From an uncultured bacterium (GTDB taxonomy: Bacteria > Verrucomicrobiota > Lentisphaeria > Victivallales > Victivallaceae), in NCBI GenBank assembly GCA_949286445.1, contig CASECL010000076.1, positions 1 to 11,557 on the forward strand: a stretch of DNA of 11,557 nt, given 5' to 3'. Shown here piece after piece: positions 1-6,745 of this stretch. Within the stretch, counting starts at the first letter, position 1. Each line of letters opens with the position of its first letter. The position numbers were made by a program, and so were the translations under genes. Under the pieces are notes generated by a model, which saw only the letters and a list, made by a program, of their open reading frames with translations, was not told where the DNA came from and ran no database searches.

Positions 1-37
1 AGTTTTTTAGTCATAGATAAATAGAAAGGCAGAAAAA

Positions 38-790
38 ATGAGTGAAGCTAAACGTCTGGAAGGAAAAGTTGCTATTGTAACCGGCGGAGCCCGCGGTATC
101 GGCAAGGCTATTTGCAGCCGTCTTGCTGAAGAGGGAGCCCGTCTGGCGATTGTGGATATTATGCTTGATGTGGCGGAAGGCACCGCGGCGGAATTCCGGG
201 CTGCCGGAGTTGACGCCAAGGCGTATGCCGCCAATGTTGCCAAGTTTGAAGACGCTGAAAAAACGGTCAATGCGGTGGTTGCCGATTTCGGCAAACTGGA
301 TATTCTGGTCAATAATGCCGGTATTACCAAAGACACCCTGATTATGCGAATGACTGAAGAACAGTGGGATGCGGTGCTGACGGTGAACCTGAAAGGTACA
401 TTCAACTTCACCAAAGCCGCCTGCCGCCCGATGATGAAACAGCGCGCCGGGAAAATCGTCAATATTGCTTCTGTGGTTGGCCGCATGGGCAATGTGGGGC
501 AGGCTAATTATGCCGCCTCCAAGGCGGGTGTTATTGCGCTGGCCAAGACCACGGCGAAAGAATTTGCCTCCCGCAACATTCAGGCCAATGCAGTTGCTCC
601 GGGATACATCATTACTGATATGACCGGAAAACTCTCTGCCGAAGCCACGGATAACTTCCTGAAGATCATTCCCGCCGGACGCGGCGGACAGCCGTCAGAT
701 GTGGCCAATGTGGTCTATTTCCTCTGCTCACCGGATTCCGATTACGTTACCGGTCAGGTGATCAACGTTGACGGCGGTATGCTGATGTAA
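38..790 (+). CDS. fabG: 3-oxoacyl-[acyl-carrier-protein] reductase (FabG), short-chain dehydrogenase
   Basis: NADPH-dependent reduction of 3-oxoacyl-ACP to 3-hydroxyacyl-ACP in type II fatty-acid elongation, in the cytoplasm. The 250-residue protein is the usual FabG length and has the full classical SDR set: the cofactor loop TGGARGIG (residues 15-22), NNAG (92-95), the active-site Asn117, and the catalytic Ser145, Tyr158 and Lys162 (YAASK). The C-terminal VDGGM (244-248) is typical of FabG. The ATG at 38 is preceded by an AGAAAGG purine stretch (23-29) at 8-nt spacing, and stop codons in several frames lie just upstream, so the start is secure. The neighbouring fatty-acid genes often found with fabG are not visible: no acpP follows, only a terminator region. 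SDRs are promiscuous, so another 3-oxoacyl or ketone substrate is possible, but the match to FabG is strong from end to end. Confidence 0.93.
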   Translation: MSEAKRLEGKVAIVTGGARGIGKAICSRLAEEGARLAIVDIMLDVAEGTAAEFRAAGVDAKAYAANVAKFEDAEKTVNAVVADFGKLDILVNNAGITKDTLIMRMTEEQWDAVLTVNLKGTFNFTKAACRPMMKQRAGKIVNIASVVGRMGNVGQANYAASKAGVIALAKTTAKEFASRNIQANAVAPGYIITDMTGKLSAEATDNFLKIIPAGRGGQPSDVANVVYFLCSPDSDYVTGQVINVDGGMLM

Positions 791-909
791 GATTTTTGTT
801 ATCCATGGCGTGAAAAACGGTCGGAACTCATTGGGTTGCAGCAGAGTTGCTCTATGTGAATGGGGGTTCCTGGTTCCGTCATGCGGTTAAGAGAAAGTGA
901 AAAATGTAT

Positions 910-952
910 CCGGATGACGGCAGAAGCCATGTCGTCATCCGGGATATTTTTT
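910..952 (+). terminator. Rho-independent terminator downstream of fabG
   Basis: A 13-bp stem: CCGGATGACGGCA (910-922) pairs with TGTCGTCATCCGG (930-942), with one G-T wobble and a 7-nt loop (923-929). It is followed by GATA and a run of six T (947-952). It lies 120 bp after the fabG stop in the right orientation, so it most likely ends the fabG transcript. Confidence 0.85.
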
Positions 953-977
953 CCCGGAAGCGGGGAAATGGTTTTTT
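949..977 (+). terminator. Second, overlapping intrinsic terminator (backup)
   Basis: TTTTCCCG (949-956) pairs with CGGGGAAA (961-968) around a GAAG tetraloop, giving 8 bp with one G-T wobble. TGG and then a run of six T (972-977) follow, with further T-rich sequence to about 990. The T-run of the first terminator (947-952) supplies the base of this second stem, so the two hairpins are physically nested end to end. It is probably a backup stop for fabG read-through. Confidence 0.65.
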
Positions 978-1065
978 CTTTGTTTTTTTGTGCTTGTTTT
1001 TTCAATCAGCGTTTTAAAACTATTGCTCCTGGTGTTGGCTGAACTGGAAAATATGAGAAAATATA

Positions 1066-1085
1066 CCGGGAGAAAATTTTCCCGG
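1066..1085 (-). terminator. Weak terminator-like palindrome after the minus-strand operon
   Basis: On the minus strand, CCGGGA (1085-1080) pairs with TCCCGG (1071-1066) around an 8-nt AT-rich loop that can partly pair too. TATATTTTC follows. It sits about 40 bp past the GT4 stop codon at 1127, the expected place for the end of that operon. The stem is short and the T-run is broken, so termination strength is doubtful. Confidence 0.35.
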
Positions 1086-1126
1086 CAGGTCTTATTTGCG
1101 GAGCGGCATTTTTGCATAAGCAAAGC

Positions 1127-2182
1127 TTAAATCCCGGTAGCTTTACGGAAGAAGTCAACCATTACCGGGCCGTACTTATCCAGTGAATACTCCGGCGCGG
1201 CGGCTTTGGCATTATCAACGCAGAGACGGTAAAACTGTTCATTGAAGAAAAGTTTCTCCGCTGCGTCCGCCCACTCTTTCGGAGTTGACGCCAATATACC
1301 GCCCCTGCTTTTCTGCAATACCTCCACATTTTCTCCCACCGGAGAGGCGATCGACGGTATTCCTGCTGCCAGATACTGGATCAGTTTGTAAGCCGATTTA
1401 CCATTGGCAAAAGTATCATCTGCCGGCAGCGGCATGATGCCGACATGGGACTGTTTGAGATATTTTACCTCATTTTCCTCCGACCACTCGGCAAATCGTG
1501 TTTTTATTCCCGGTATGGGGCGTCGGCGCAGATTGCGGGTGGCTATGATAAGCAGCTGGCAGTCAATTCTTTTGCTGATTTCTTTCAAATGCTCCGAGGC
1601 TTTCTCTAAATAGACATAAGAAGACGGATTGCCAATCCAGCAGAAGGTGAAGGTATCAAATTTACCCGTACTGCAGGAACGGTATTTTTCCAGATCCACC
1701 ACGGTGGGAATTTTAATTACGGAGTGGTTAAGGACGGAATATTTATCCAGCAGAAAATTATTGCCGGTAATAACTCCGGCAGCCTTGGATGCCAGCTGAT
1801 TGTATTTATTGCGCAGCGGCAGTATCCGGCGGTATTTTTCCTCCACATTATCATCAAAATTGAGAACAAATGGCATGCCGGACAGATGTTTTAACTCCAG
1901 TGCCGCCGGCATGAAAGGCATCATTTCATATTCAATCAGAGCCGCATCCGCCCGATGCCGTCTCCCCGGCAGCTCGCTCCAGCGGCGGAGCAGTGACAGC
2001 ATCGTCCGCAACGGCGGTTTCCGGAAATTATGATAAAAACTTTTAAGATATTTACGGTCAAAAAGCGGCAGGTATTCCAGTTCATAACCCGCATCGGAAA
2101 ACGCCTTTTCATAGGCGTAACACCGCAGCCGGCTGGACGCGCCATCACGGTCATAGCGGGTATAGACAAGAATTTTCTTCAT
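1127..2182 (-). CDS. GT4-type glycosyltransferase (GT-B fold)
   Basis: Predicted cytoplasmic transferase moving a sugar from a nucleotide-sugar donor to a glycan or lipid-linked acceptor; the sugars cannot be told from sequence. The 351-residue protein has no signal peptide or membrane helix. The N-terminal Rossmann half starts with KKILVYTRYDRDGASSRLR (2-20) and carries a FDDN motif (109-112). The C-terminal half starts near WIGNPSSYVYL (182-192) and holds the donor-site block GIMPL...NGKSAYKLIQYLAAGIPSIASPVGEN (248-285), in which the usual EX7E acid pair is replaced by the K/Q-type variant common in one GT4 subgroup. An in-frame start at 2215 is possible but would overlap the upstream gene. 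The ATG at 2182 has an AAGGA Shine-Dalgarno sequence 5 nt upstream that shares bases with the upstream stop codon. It is the third gene of the minus-strand operon, 8 nt after the prepilin-like gene. Confidence 0.82.
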   Translation of the reverse strand: MKKILVYTRYDRDGASSRLRCYAYEKAFSDAGYELEYLPLFDRKYLKSFYHNFRKPPLRTMLSLLRRWSELPGRRHRADAALIEYEMMPFMPAALELKHLSGMPFVLNFDDNVEEKYRRILPLRNKYNQLASKAAGVITGNNFLLDKYSVLNHSVIKIPTVVDLEKYRSCSTGKFDTFTFCWIGNPSSYVYLEKASEHLKEISKRIDCQLLIIATRNLRRRPIPGIKTRFAEWSEENEVKYLKQSHVGIMPLPADDTFANGKSAYKLIQYLAAGIPSIASPVGENVEVLQKSRGGILASTPKEWADAAEKLFFNEQFYRLCVDNAKAAAPEYSLDKYGPVMVDFFRKATGI

Positions 2183-2187
2183 ACTTG

Positions 2188-2192
2188 TCCTT
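2188..2192 (-). promoter_or_regulatory. Shine-Dalgarno site of the GT4 gene
   Basis: AAGGA, 5 nt before the ATG at 2182 and overlapping the TAA stop (2193-2191) of the prepilin-like gene. This fixes the GT4 start and suggests that ribosomes ending the upstream gene re-initiate here. Confidence 0.75.
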
Positions 2193-2889
2193 ACGGAAGA
2201 ATACCTTTCTCCCACTCAATCAGGCTTCTGAAAGTATTTCCGTTGACGGAAAGATTGAGCATCGGACGCTCATTGTTGTTGGCCGCTTCCAGATGCCAGT
2301 AACAGCGCACGGTGGGGAAATAACTCAGGTCGTTTTTGAATCTTTTGTTATTCTGGTAGGTATTTTTTCCCTTGGCAATCTGCCCGAGTTTCACCTCGTT
2401 CCAGGTTGAGCCGGACTTGGCATATTCACTTCCCCAGGGACATTCGGACTCATTGAATTCATAAAAATAACTTACCGGTCCCGGTTTGTCATCGGTGTCA
2501 GCCGCAGATTTTTTCACATTGGGATTATTGCCGTATTTTCCGGTATTGCCGGTACGGTCATAGGCTTTGGTGTATTTTTCGGTCATTTCCGAACGCCATT
2601 CGCTATACGATGTCCCGGTGGGATTTCCATCCAGCGGACAGAGATAGATGTCCTTGTTCGGCATGTATTTGCGGTAAAGCGTGGAGAGCCACGGCGGCAT
2701 CTGTTCTCTGAAATCCTGTTTGTAATTGGCAATTGCCAGTCCGAACTGTTTCAGATTGGAGAGGCATCTGGCTTCTTCGCCGCGTCTTCTCGCCCGTCCG
2801 GCCACTGGAAAAAGCAGCGCACCCAGAATGCCGATAATGGCGATTACCGTCAAAAGCTCAATAATGGTAAAATGTGTTCTTTTTTTCAT
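2191..2889 (-). CDS. Prepilin-like protein with type II secretion/pilin N-methylation signal (H-X9-DG type family)
   Basis: A 232-residue type IV pilin/pseudopilin-like protein. A short basic leader (MKKRTH) is followed by FTIIELLTVIAIIGILGALLF (from residue 7), the hydrophobic helix processed by a prepilin peptidase, with the conserved Glu at mature position 5 (Glu11). The residue before the cut is His6 rather than the classical Gly. The continuation (PVAGRARRRGEEARCLSNLKQFGLAI, roughly 28-53), the YLCPLDG segment (82-87) and a late His199...VNG215-217 are the layout of the DUF1559/H-X9-DG pilin-like proteins amplified in Lentisphaerota and Planctomycetota, here in a degenerate form. Its role is unknown; such proteins may form or decorate envelope fibres. 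The ATG overlaps the stop codon of the upstream GT2 gene (ATGA), so translation is probably coupled. No assembly ATPase, prepilin peptidase or secretin lies in the window. Confidence 0.85.
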   Translation of the reverse strand: MKKRTHFTIIELLTVIAIIGILGALLFPVAGRARRRGEEARCLSNLKQFGLAIANYKQDFREQMPPWLSTLYRKYMPNKDIYLCPLDGNPTGTSYSEWRSEMTEKYTKAYDRTGNTGKYGNNPNVKKSAADTDDKPGPVSYFYEFNESECPWGSEYAKSGSTWNEVKLGQIAKGKNTYQNNKRFKNDLSYFPTVRCYWHLEAANNNERPMLNLSVNGNTFRSLIEWEKGILP

Positions 2890-4400
2890 TTTTTATCAAG
2901 TCCGTGTTTGGTTTTTTCCCAGTAAAACGGCTTATAGAAAATCTGGATGAAACCTTTCCAGCCGCCTATGGATAACATAATCCAGTAAAAGGGTAAAAGC
3001 AAGGTAAAAGGCAGTAAAAAATAATATTTTCTTTTGAGACAGCCCATCATGCCGATCAGAATGAAGATGAAATTTGCCGCCAGCAGCGCGATTGAAGTAA
3101 TGAAAAACACCTGTGAAAGCAGAGAAAGCAGCGGATCTTCATTGCCTCCGAAATACACCAGCGGCCAGGCGCGGAGATGAAATTGCCCGACGGCTATGCC
3201 GTCATAAAGATGCGGAGAGAAATCCGGTGCGGCGATCTGTTCCCACACTCCGAGCCCGTGGCGGCACCCGTCCCACAACAGAAGAAGATATCCGGCCAGC
3301 AGTACCCAGAAAATCACATTCAAAAGCAGCATCCAGGAGCCGCCGCCGATGGCCAGATATCCTCCCAGCGACCCTTTCAGCCCCAGCCGCCGGACGGTGC
3401 GGAAAATATTGCGGTAGTGCACCAGATGGGTTTGAATAAAGCCCTTTACCCATCTGGAACGCTGACGGATGAAGTTGCCGATCTTTGAATTGGCTTCCTC
3501 CCAGGTGGTGCTGTCAATCAGCGCAGTGCGGCATCCGTTTTCGTAAATCCGGATACCGAGATCGCAGTCTTCAGTAACATTGAATGGATCCCAGCCTCCG
3601 ACTTCCCGCAGTGCGCTGACCCGGAAGTGGTTGCTGGTGCCGCCCAGGGGCAGGGGAAAATTGAATTTGCTCATGCCCGGCAGCAGCAGATCAAAGTGGG
3701 TGGTGTATTCAATGGTAAAGAGCCGGGTAAGCAGATTTTGTTCCGGATTATAATAGTTGAGTTTCGCCTGCACGCAGATAAGTTTCCCGCTCCGGTCTGC
3801 CCGGAAAGCGGCTACCGCCTTTTTCAGCTGATCCGGTTCCGGGGCGTCTTCGGCATCGTAAATGACACAGAATTCGCCTTTGGCGGCGGCCAGCGCGTAA
3901 TTGCAGGAGCGCGGCTTGGTTTTCGGTGGCAGCGGCGGCATGACCAGAAAATCGAAATATTCCGGAGCACCGGCTTTTTTCAATGCCTCCAGAGTGCCGG
4001 GGTCATCAGCTTCGAGCAGGACTTTGACATCAAGTTTATTTTTCGGGTAATCAAGGCTTTCAATTCTCCGGATAAGATCTCCGGCAATGGCTTCTTCGTG
4101 GTACATAGGCAGCAGTATGGTATATACCGGCAGCTCCGTTTCCGGCGGAACAGTTTTGTCAAACCGGTGAAACATCCCCAGGTAGGCTGCGGCAATGCGG
4201 AACACTGCGCTGGACAGGTAAAGCAAAGCCACTACGCCGCTGACCAGAAGGATAAAAAAATCCCAGCGGTATATCAACAGTGCCGCCCCGGCGGCGGCGG
4301 TGGCAAGATAAAAAATTTTCTGTCCGGTACTGGTGGTTACCGCGGCACAGCGGTCGGGAAAGGTTTTCAGGAATTTTTCAGATAAATCGTCGAATTTCAT
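2886..4400 (-). CDS. Membrane glycosyltransferase family 2, cellulose-synthase superfamily
   Basis: Predicted inner-membrane GT2 that uses a nucleotide sugar on the cytoplasmic side and may polymerise or extend a polysaccharide. The protein has 504 residues. There are two hydrophobic segments near the N-terminus (about 28-44 and 46-72), the GT-A catalytic domain at about 90-330, then further membrane helices (about 347-375, 428-451, 459-478). Catalytic motifs are complete: EADD (130-133), DAED containing DxD (182-185), TED (276-278) and QRSRW (313-317), the processive-type D,D,D,QxxRW arrangement. LGGTSNHFR (252-260) and TKPRSCNYAL (161-170) match the CESA_like_2/XagB-type subgroup. There is no C-terminal PilZ domain, so no direct c-di-GMP control is expected. 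An in-frame GTG at 4430 would add 10 residues, but the ATG at 4400 is preferred because the predicted -10 box lies at 4431-4436. It is the first gene of the minus-strand operon and overlaps the next gene by 4 bp. The product is unknown. Confidence 0.87.
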   Translation of the reverse strand: MKFDDLSEKFLKTFPDRCAAVTTSTGQKIFYLATAAAGAALLIYRWDFFILLVSGVVALLYLSSAVFRIAAAYLGMFHRFDKTVPPETELPVYTILLPMYHEEAIAGDLIRRIESLDYPKNKLDVKVLLEADDPGTLEALKKAGAPEYFDFLVMPPLPPKTKPRSCNYALAAAKGEFCVIYDAEDAPEPDQLKKAVAAFRADRSGKLICVQAKLNYYNPEQNLLTRLFTIEYTTHFDLLLPGMSKFNFPLPLGGTSNHFRVSALREVGGWDPFNVTEDCDLGIRIYENGCRTALIDSTTWEEANSKIGNFIRQRSRWVKGFIQTHLVHYRNIFRTVRRLGLKGSLGGYLAIGGGSWMLLLNVIFWVLLAGYLLLLWDGCRHGLGVWEQIAAPDFSPHLYDGIAVGQFHLRAWPLVYFGGNEDPLLSLLSQVFFITSIALLAANFIFILIGMMGCLKRKYYFLLPFTLLLPFYWIMLSIGGWKGFIQIFYKPFYWEKTKHGLDKK

Positions 4401-4430
4401 AAAAAAGCACTTTTTTTTTATCAAAACCAC

Positions 4431-4458
4431 ACTATATTGTCTTGAAATACGTTTTTAA
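4431..4458 (-). promoter_or_regulatory. Candidate sigma70-like promoter for the minus-strand GT2 operon
   Basis: On the minus strand, TTAAAA (4458-4453) and TATAGT (4436-4431) are separated by 16 nt in a very AT-rich gap. Transcription would begin near 4424, giving a leader of about 25 nt. The -10 box is good and the -35 box weak. This is consensus matching by eye only. Confidence 0.4.
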
Positions 4459-4470
4459 TTTGTGTAATGT
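4442..4470 (+). promoter_or_regulatory. Candidate sigma70-like promoter for the plus-strand glycoside hydrolase operon
   Basis: TTGAAA (4442-4447) and TAATGT (4465-4470) with the ideal 17-nt spacing, 31 nt before the ATG at 4502. It is interleaved with the oppositely directed candidate promoter, so the two operons could compete for polymerase or be controlled together. The -10 box matches the consensus only partly. Confidence 0.4.
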
Positions 4471-4501
4471 AGCACATAACTTGTAATTTAACGAATAAAA
4501 A

Positions 4502-6745
4502 ATGATAAAATTATTGTTTTTTTTATTTTTTCCGTTATTTGTGTTTTCCGCCGGGGCGGAAGAATTCAGAAACAGCCGCTCCGGACTGGTTTCGCTTTCG
4601 GAAAAAAGAGAGTCGTTCCGTCCTTCGCGCAAGGCATTTGAAGCCGGAATGGTCAATATAGACTGCCGGGTCATCGCCCCTTATCCGGTGAAAGCGGCGG
4701 TGTTTCTCAAGGATAAGGACGGCAACTATTTTCAAAGTGAAAAGGAATTTACTCTGGAGTCCGGCCGCTGGCATACGCTTTCGGTGCCGATTGATGAAAA
4801 AGGCCGCCACTGGCAGCCGTTCGGTCATAAGATGAGTTTTGATGCTCAGGTGGCCTCGGCTGCGCTGGAGTGCGGGGTGAGTTTCTGGTGTGATGAGGAA
4901 CAGAATATTGATGTATCACTGCGGAACTGGCATTATTCCGGCAAAAGGAGGGTGTTTCCGCTGCAGGTGATTGACTTCCGGGTGCCGGCGGAGGGGGAGG
5001 TTAACAAGGTTCACGAAGGGAAATTCGAACTCAGCCGGGAGTATTTCAATTACTTTGATCCGGATGAGATTGCGGTTGATTGTGAAGTATTGACTCCGGA
5101 GGGAAAGAAAATTGAATTTCCCGCCTTTCTGACGGCTGATTTTGAGCGGAAGAAAGTCTTTGCCGAAGAGAAATTCAACCGGATCGGCAGTGTTTACTGG
5201 GCATTCCGGTTCACGCCCCGGAGCGAAGGCGTTTACCGGGTGCGGGTACGGGCGAAAGACGGCGGAGGAGAGGAGGCCTTTTCCCCCTGGCGGGAATTCA
5301 AAGTGAAAAACACCGGCAAAAAAGGTTTTATCGGTGTTTCCCGGCGTAATCCGCATTTTTTTGAATATGACAGCGGGGAACTGTTTTTCCCGGTGGGGCT
5401 GAATATTCATACCAACACCGATTTGAGATCAGAATACCGTTTGAAGTTCGGGCCGATGGCAGATCAGGGGGCTTATGATTATGACTACTACTTTGAACAG
5501 TGTTCCAAAGCCGGAATAAACTGTATTGAAGTGTGGATGGCATCATGGACCTGCGCCCTGGAGTGGGACAGCGCGCGGCGGGGATATAACGGAATGGGTT
5601 TTTACAATCTGGCTCATGCCGCCCGGCTGGATCACATTTTCGAACTGGCGGAAAAATACGGTATTTATCTTAATTTAGTCTGGGACAACCACGGTAAATT
5701 CGCCGCTTCCGCCAATCAGGAGTGGCATGACAACCCGGCAAATAAAGAGGGTTTTTTCGCCGCGGCAAACGGCGGGTTTCTGACCTCAAAAGATGATATT
5801 TTCGGCAACGAAGAGATGGAAAAATATTTCAGGCGCCGCAACCGTTATATTGCAGCGCGTTACGGTCAGCAACCAATGATTTTCGCCATTGAGCTGTGGA
5901 GCGAAGTAAATCTGGTGTTCAATTTCCGGTCCTCCTATGAAAAAGGCACGATAACCGCACAGCATGGCAGAATTATCCGGGATTACCTTTCCCACACTCC
6001 GGTACGCCATCTTACCACCACCCACGTCAGCGGTGACAGCAGTACCAATTTATCCTGGATAAAGCTTTGGGAAATTCCGGAAATCACCCACCTGGTCGGC
6101 GACGCCTACCGGCGGGAATCTTTCCCCATGGTGGATCAGATGCGCAAACAGCGGCGCGATATTGAATTTCCCAAACCGGTGCTGATTACCGAGTTCGGCG
6201 GTTCATCATCCGGCAATGCCAATTCCCGGCTGGAAGCGGATCTTCACGCCGGTTTATGGAGTGCGATATTCAAGCGTCAGGCGGGACTGCCTTTTCTTTG
6301 GTGGCATGATTTTGTGATTATGGGCAACCGGCTGAAGCACTTCAAAGGAGTGTCCGGTTTTGTCAAGGGAATAGATTTCCGGGATGAAGCGTGGCAATGC
6401 CGGGAAAGCCGGGCGGTAAATCTGGATTATTTTGAATTTTCGATGCCGTTCTGGATGCGGCGTTATGATGCCATGCTGCTTATGAAGCCGGATGAACTTA
6501 TCGGCTGGGTATTTCATGTGGAAAGCATGTTTGAGTATCCTGGTCAATTGTGGAGTGAGCCATGGCGTCTGCAAGCGTCAATGGAGCTTCCCGGGGATTT
6601 CCGTCCCGGGAGTTACCGGGTTGAATTTTACGATACTCTCTCGGGGGAAAAGACTTTTTCCGGGGTAATGAAATTGAAAAGATCTTTGCCGCTGGCTCCA
6701 TTTCAACTGGACACGGCGTTCAAACTTCGGAGGATCGGAGATTGA
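4502..6745 (+). CDS. Secreted clan GH-A-like glycoside hydrolase with DUF5060-like N-terminal domain
   Basis: Predicted exported retaining glycosidase (or lectin-like relative) acting on a polysaccharide outside the cytoplasm; the substrate is unknown. It has 747 residues. The signal peptide is hydrophobic and ends with AGA, cleaved after about residue 19. A beta-rich stretch (about 20-150) precedes a DUF5060-like domain (about 155-270, with FDPDEIAVDCEVLTPEGK at 185-202), then a TIM-barrel part (about 275-650). The expected acid/base is Glu468 in FAIELWSEVN and the nucleophile Glu564 in LITEFGG, 96 residues apart; WWHD (600-603) fits a late barrel strand. Oddly, the residue before the acid/base is Ser467 where clan GH-A normally has Asn. 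The tail (about 655-747) looks like a small beta domain. The ATG at 4502 has no clear Shine-Dalgarno sequence, only an A-rich leader. It is the first gene of the plus-strand operon and its TGA overlaps the next start codon. Confidence 0.8.
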   Translation: MIKLLFFLFFPLFVFSAGAEEFRNSRSGLVSLSEKRESFRPSRKAFEAGMVNIDCRVIAPYPVKAAVFLKDKDGNYFQSEKEFTLESGRWHTLSVPIDEKGRHWQPFGHKMSFDAQVASAALECGVSFWCDEEQNIDVSLRNWHYSGKRRVFPLQVIDFRVPAEGEVNKVHEGKFELSREYFNYFDPDEIAVDCEVLTPEGKKIEFPAFLTADFERKKVFAEEKFNRIGSVYWAFRFTPRSEGVYRVRVRAKDGGGEEAFSPWREFKVKNTGKKGFIGVSRRNPHFFEYDSGELFFPVGLNIHTNTDLRSEYRLKFGPMADQGAYDYDYYFEQCSKAGINCIEVWMASWTCALEWDSARRGYNGMGFYNLAHAARLDHIFELAEKYGIYLNLVWDNHGKFAASANQEWHDNPANKEGFFAAANGGFLTSKDDIFGNEEMEKYFRRRNRYIAARYGQQPMIFAIELWSEVNLVFNFRSSYEKGTITAQHGRIIRDYLSHTPVRHLTTTHVSGDSSTNLSWIKLWEIPEITHLVGDAYRRESFPMVDQMRKQRRDIEFPKPVLITEFGGSSSGNANSRLEADLHAGLWSAIFKRQAGLPFLWWHDFVIMGNRLKHFKGVSGFVKGIDFRDEAWQCRESRAVNLDYFEFSMPFWMRRYDAMLLMKPDELIGWVFHVESMFEYPGQLWSEPWRLQASMELPGDFRPGSYRVEFYDTLSGEKTFSGVMKLKRSLPLAPFQLDTAFKLRRIGD
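6729..6733 (+). promoter_or_regulatory. Shine-Dalgarno site deciding a TTG start
   Basis: GGAGG lies 8 nt before TTG at 6742, within the end of the upstream gene. It supports the TTG start, which directly overlaps the upstream TGA (TTGA), and makes translational coupling of the two secreted proteins likely. Confidence 0.7.

Larger units (their letters stand above)
791..1126. other. Intergenic region between convergent fabG and GT4 genes
   Basis: A 336-bp non-coding gap between two genes transcribed towards each other. It holds a strong pair of tandem hairpin-plus-T-run terminators reading in the fabG direction and a weaker palindrome near the end of the opposite operon. The short open frames in it (for example 860-1042 on + and 935-1123 on -) run straight through these hairpins, have no convincing ribosome binding site and encode low-complexity peptides, so I do not call a gene. 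I see no tRNA-like or riboswitch-like fold. Confidence 0.7.

Noticed and set aside
860..1042. Possible 60-residue small protein after fabG
   Set aside because: It spans both terminator hairpins and T-runs, has no clear homology and is better explained as non-coding.
935..1123. Possible 62-residue small protein after the GT4 gene on -
   Set aside because: It runs through the palindrome at 1066-1085 and the antisense of both terminators, with no start-site support.
1095..1130. TTTGC...GCAAA small hairpin just after the GT4 stop
   Set aside because: Only a 5-bp stem with no T-run behind it; too weak to call a terminator.
2183..2215. Longer GT4 protein starting at 2215
   Set aside because: It would overlap the prepilin-like gene by 25 bp with a non-family N-terminal extension, while the ATG at 2182 has AAGGA at good spacing and begins exactly at the conserved first beta strand.
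3627..4385. 252-codon open frame on + inside the GT2 gene
   Set aside because: It lies antisense to a strongly conserved GT2 catalytic domain, and its translation shows no domain, membrane pattern or ribosome binding site; it is a shadow frame.
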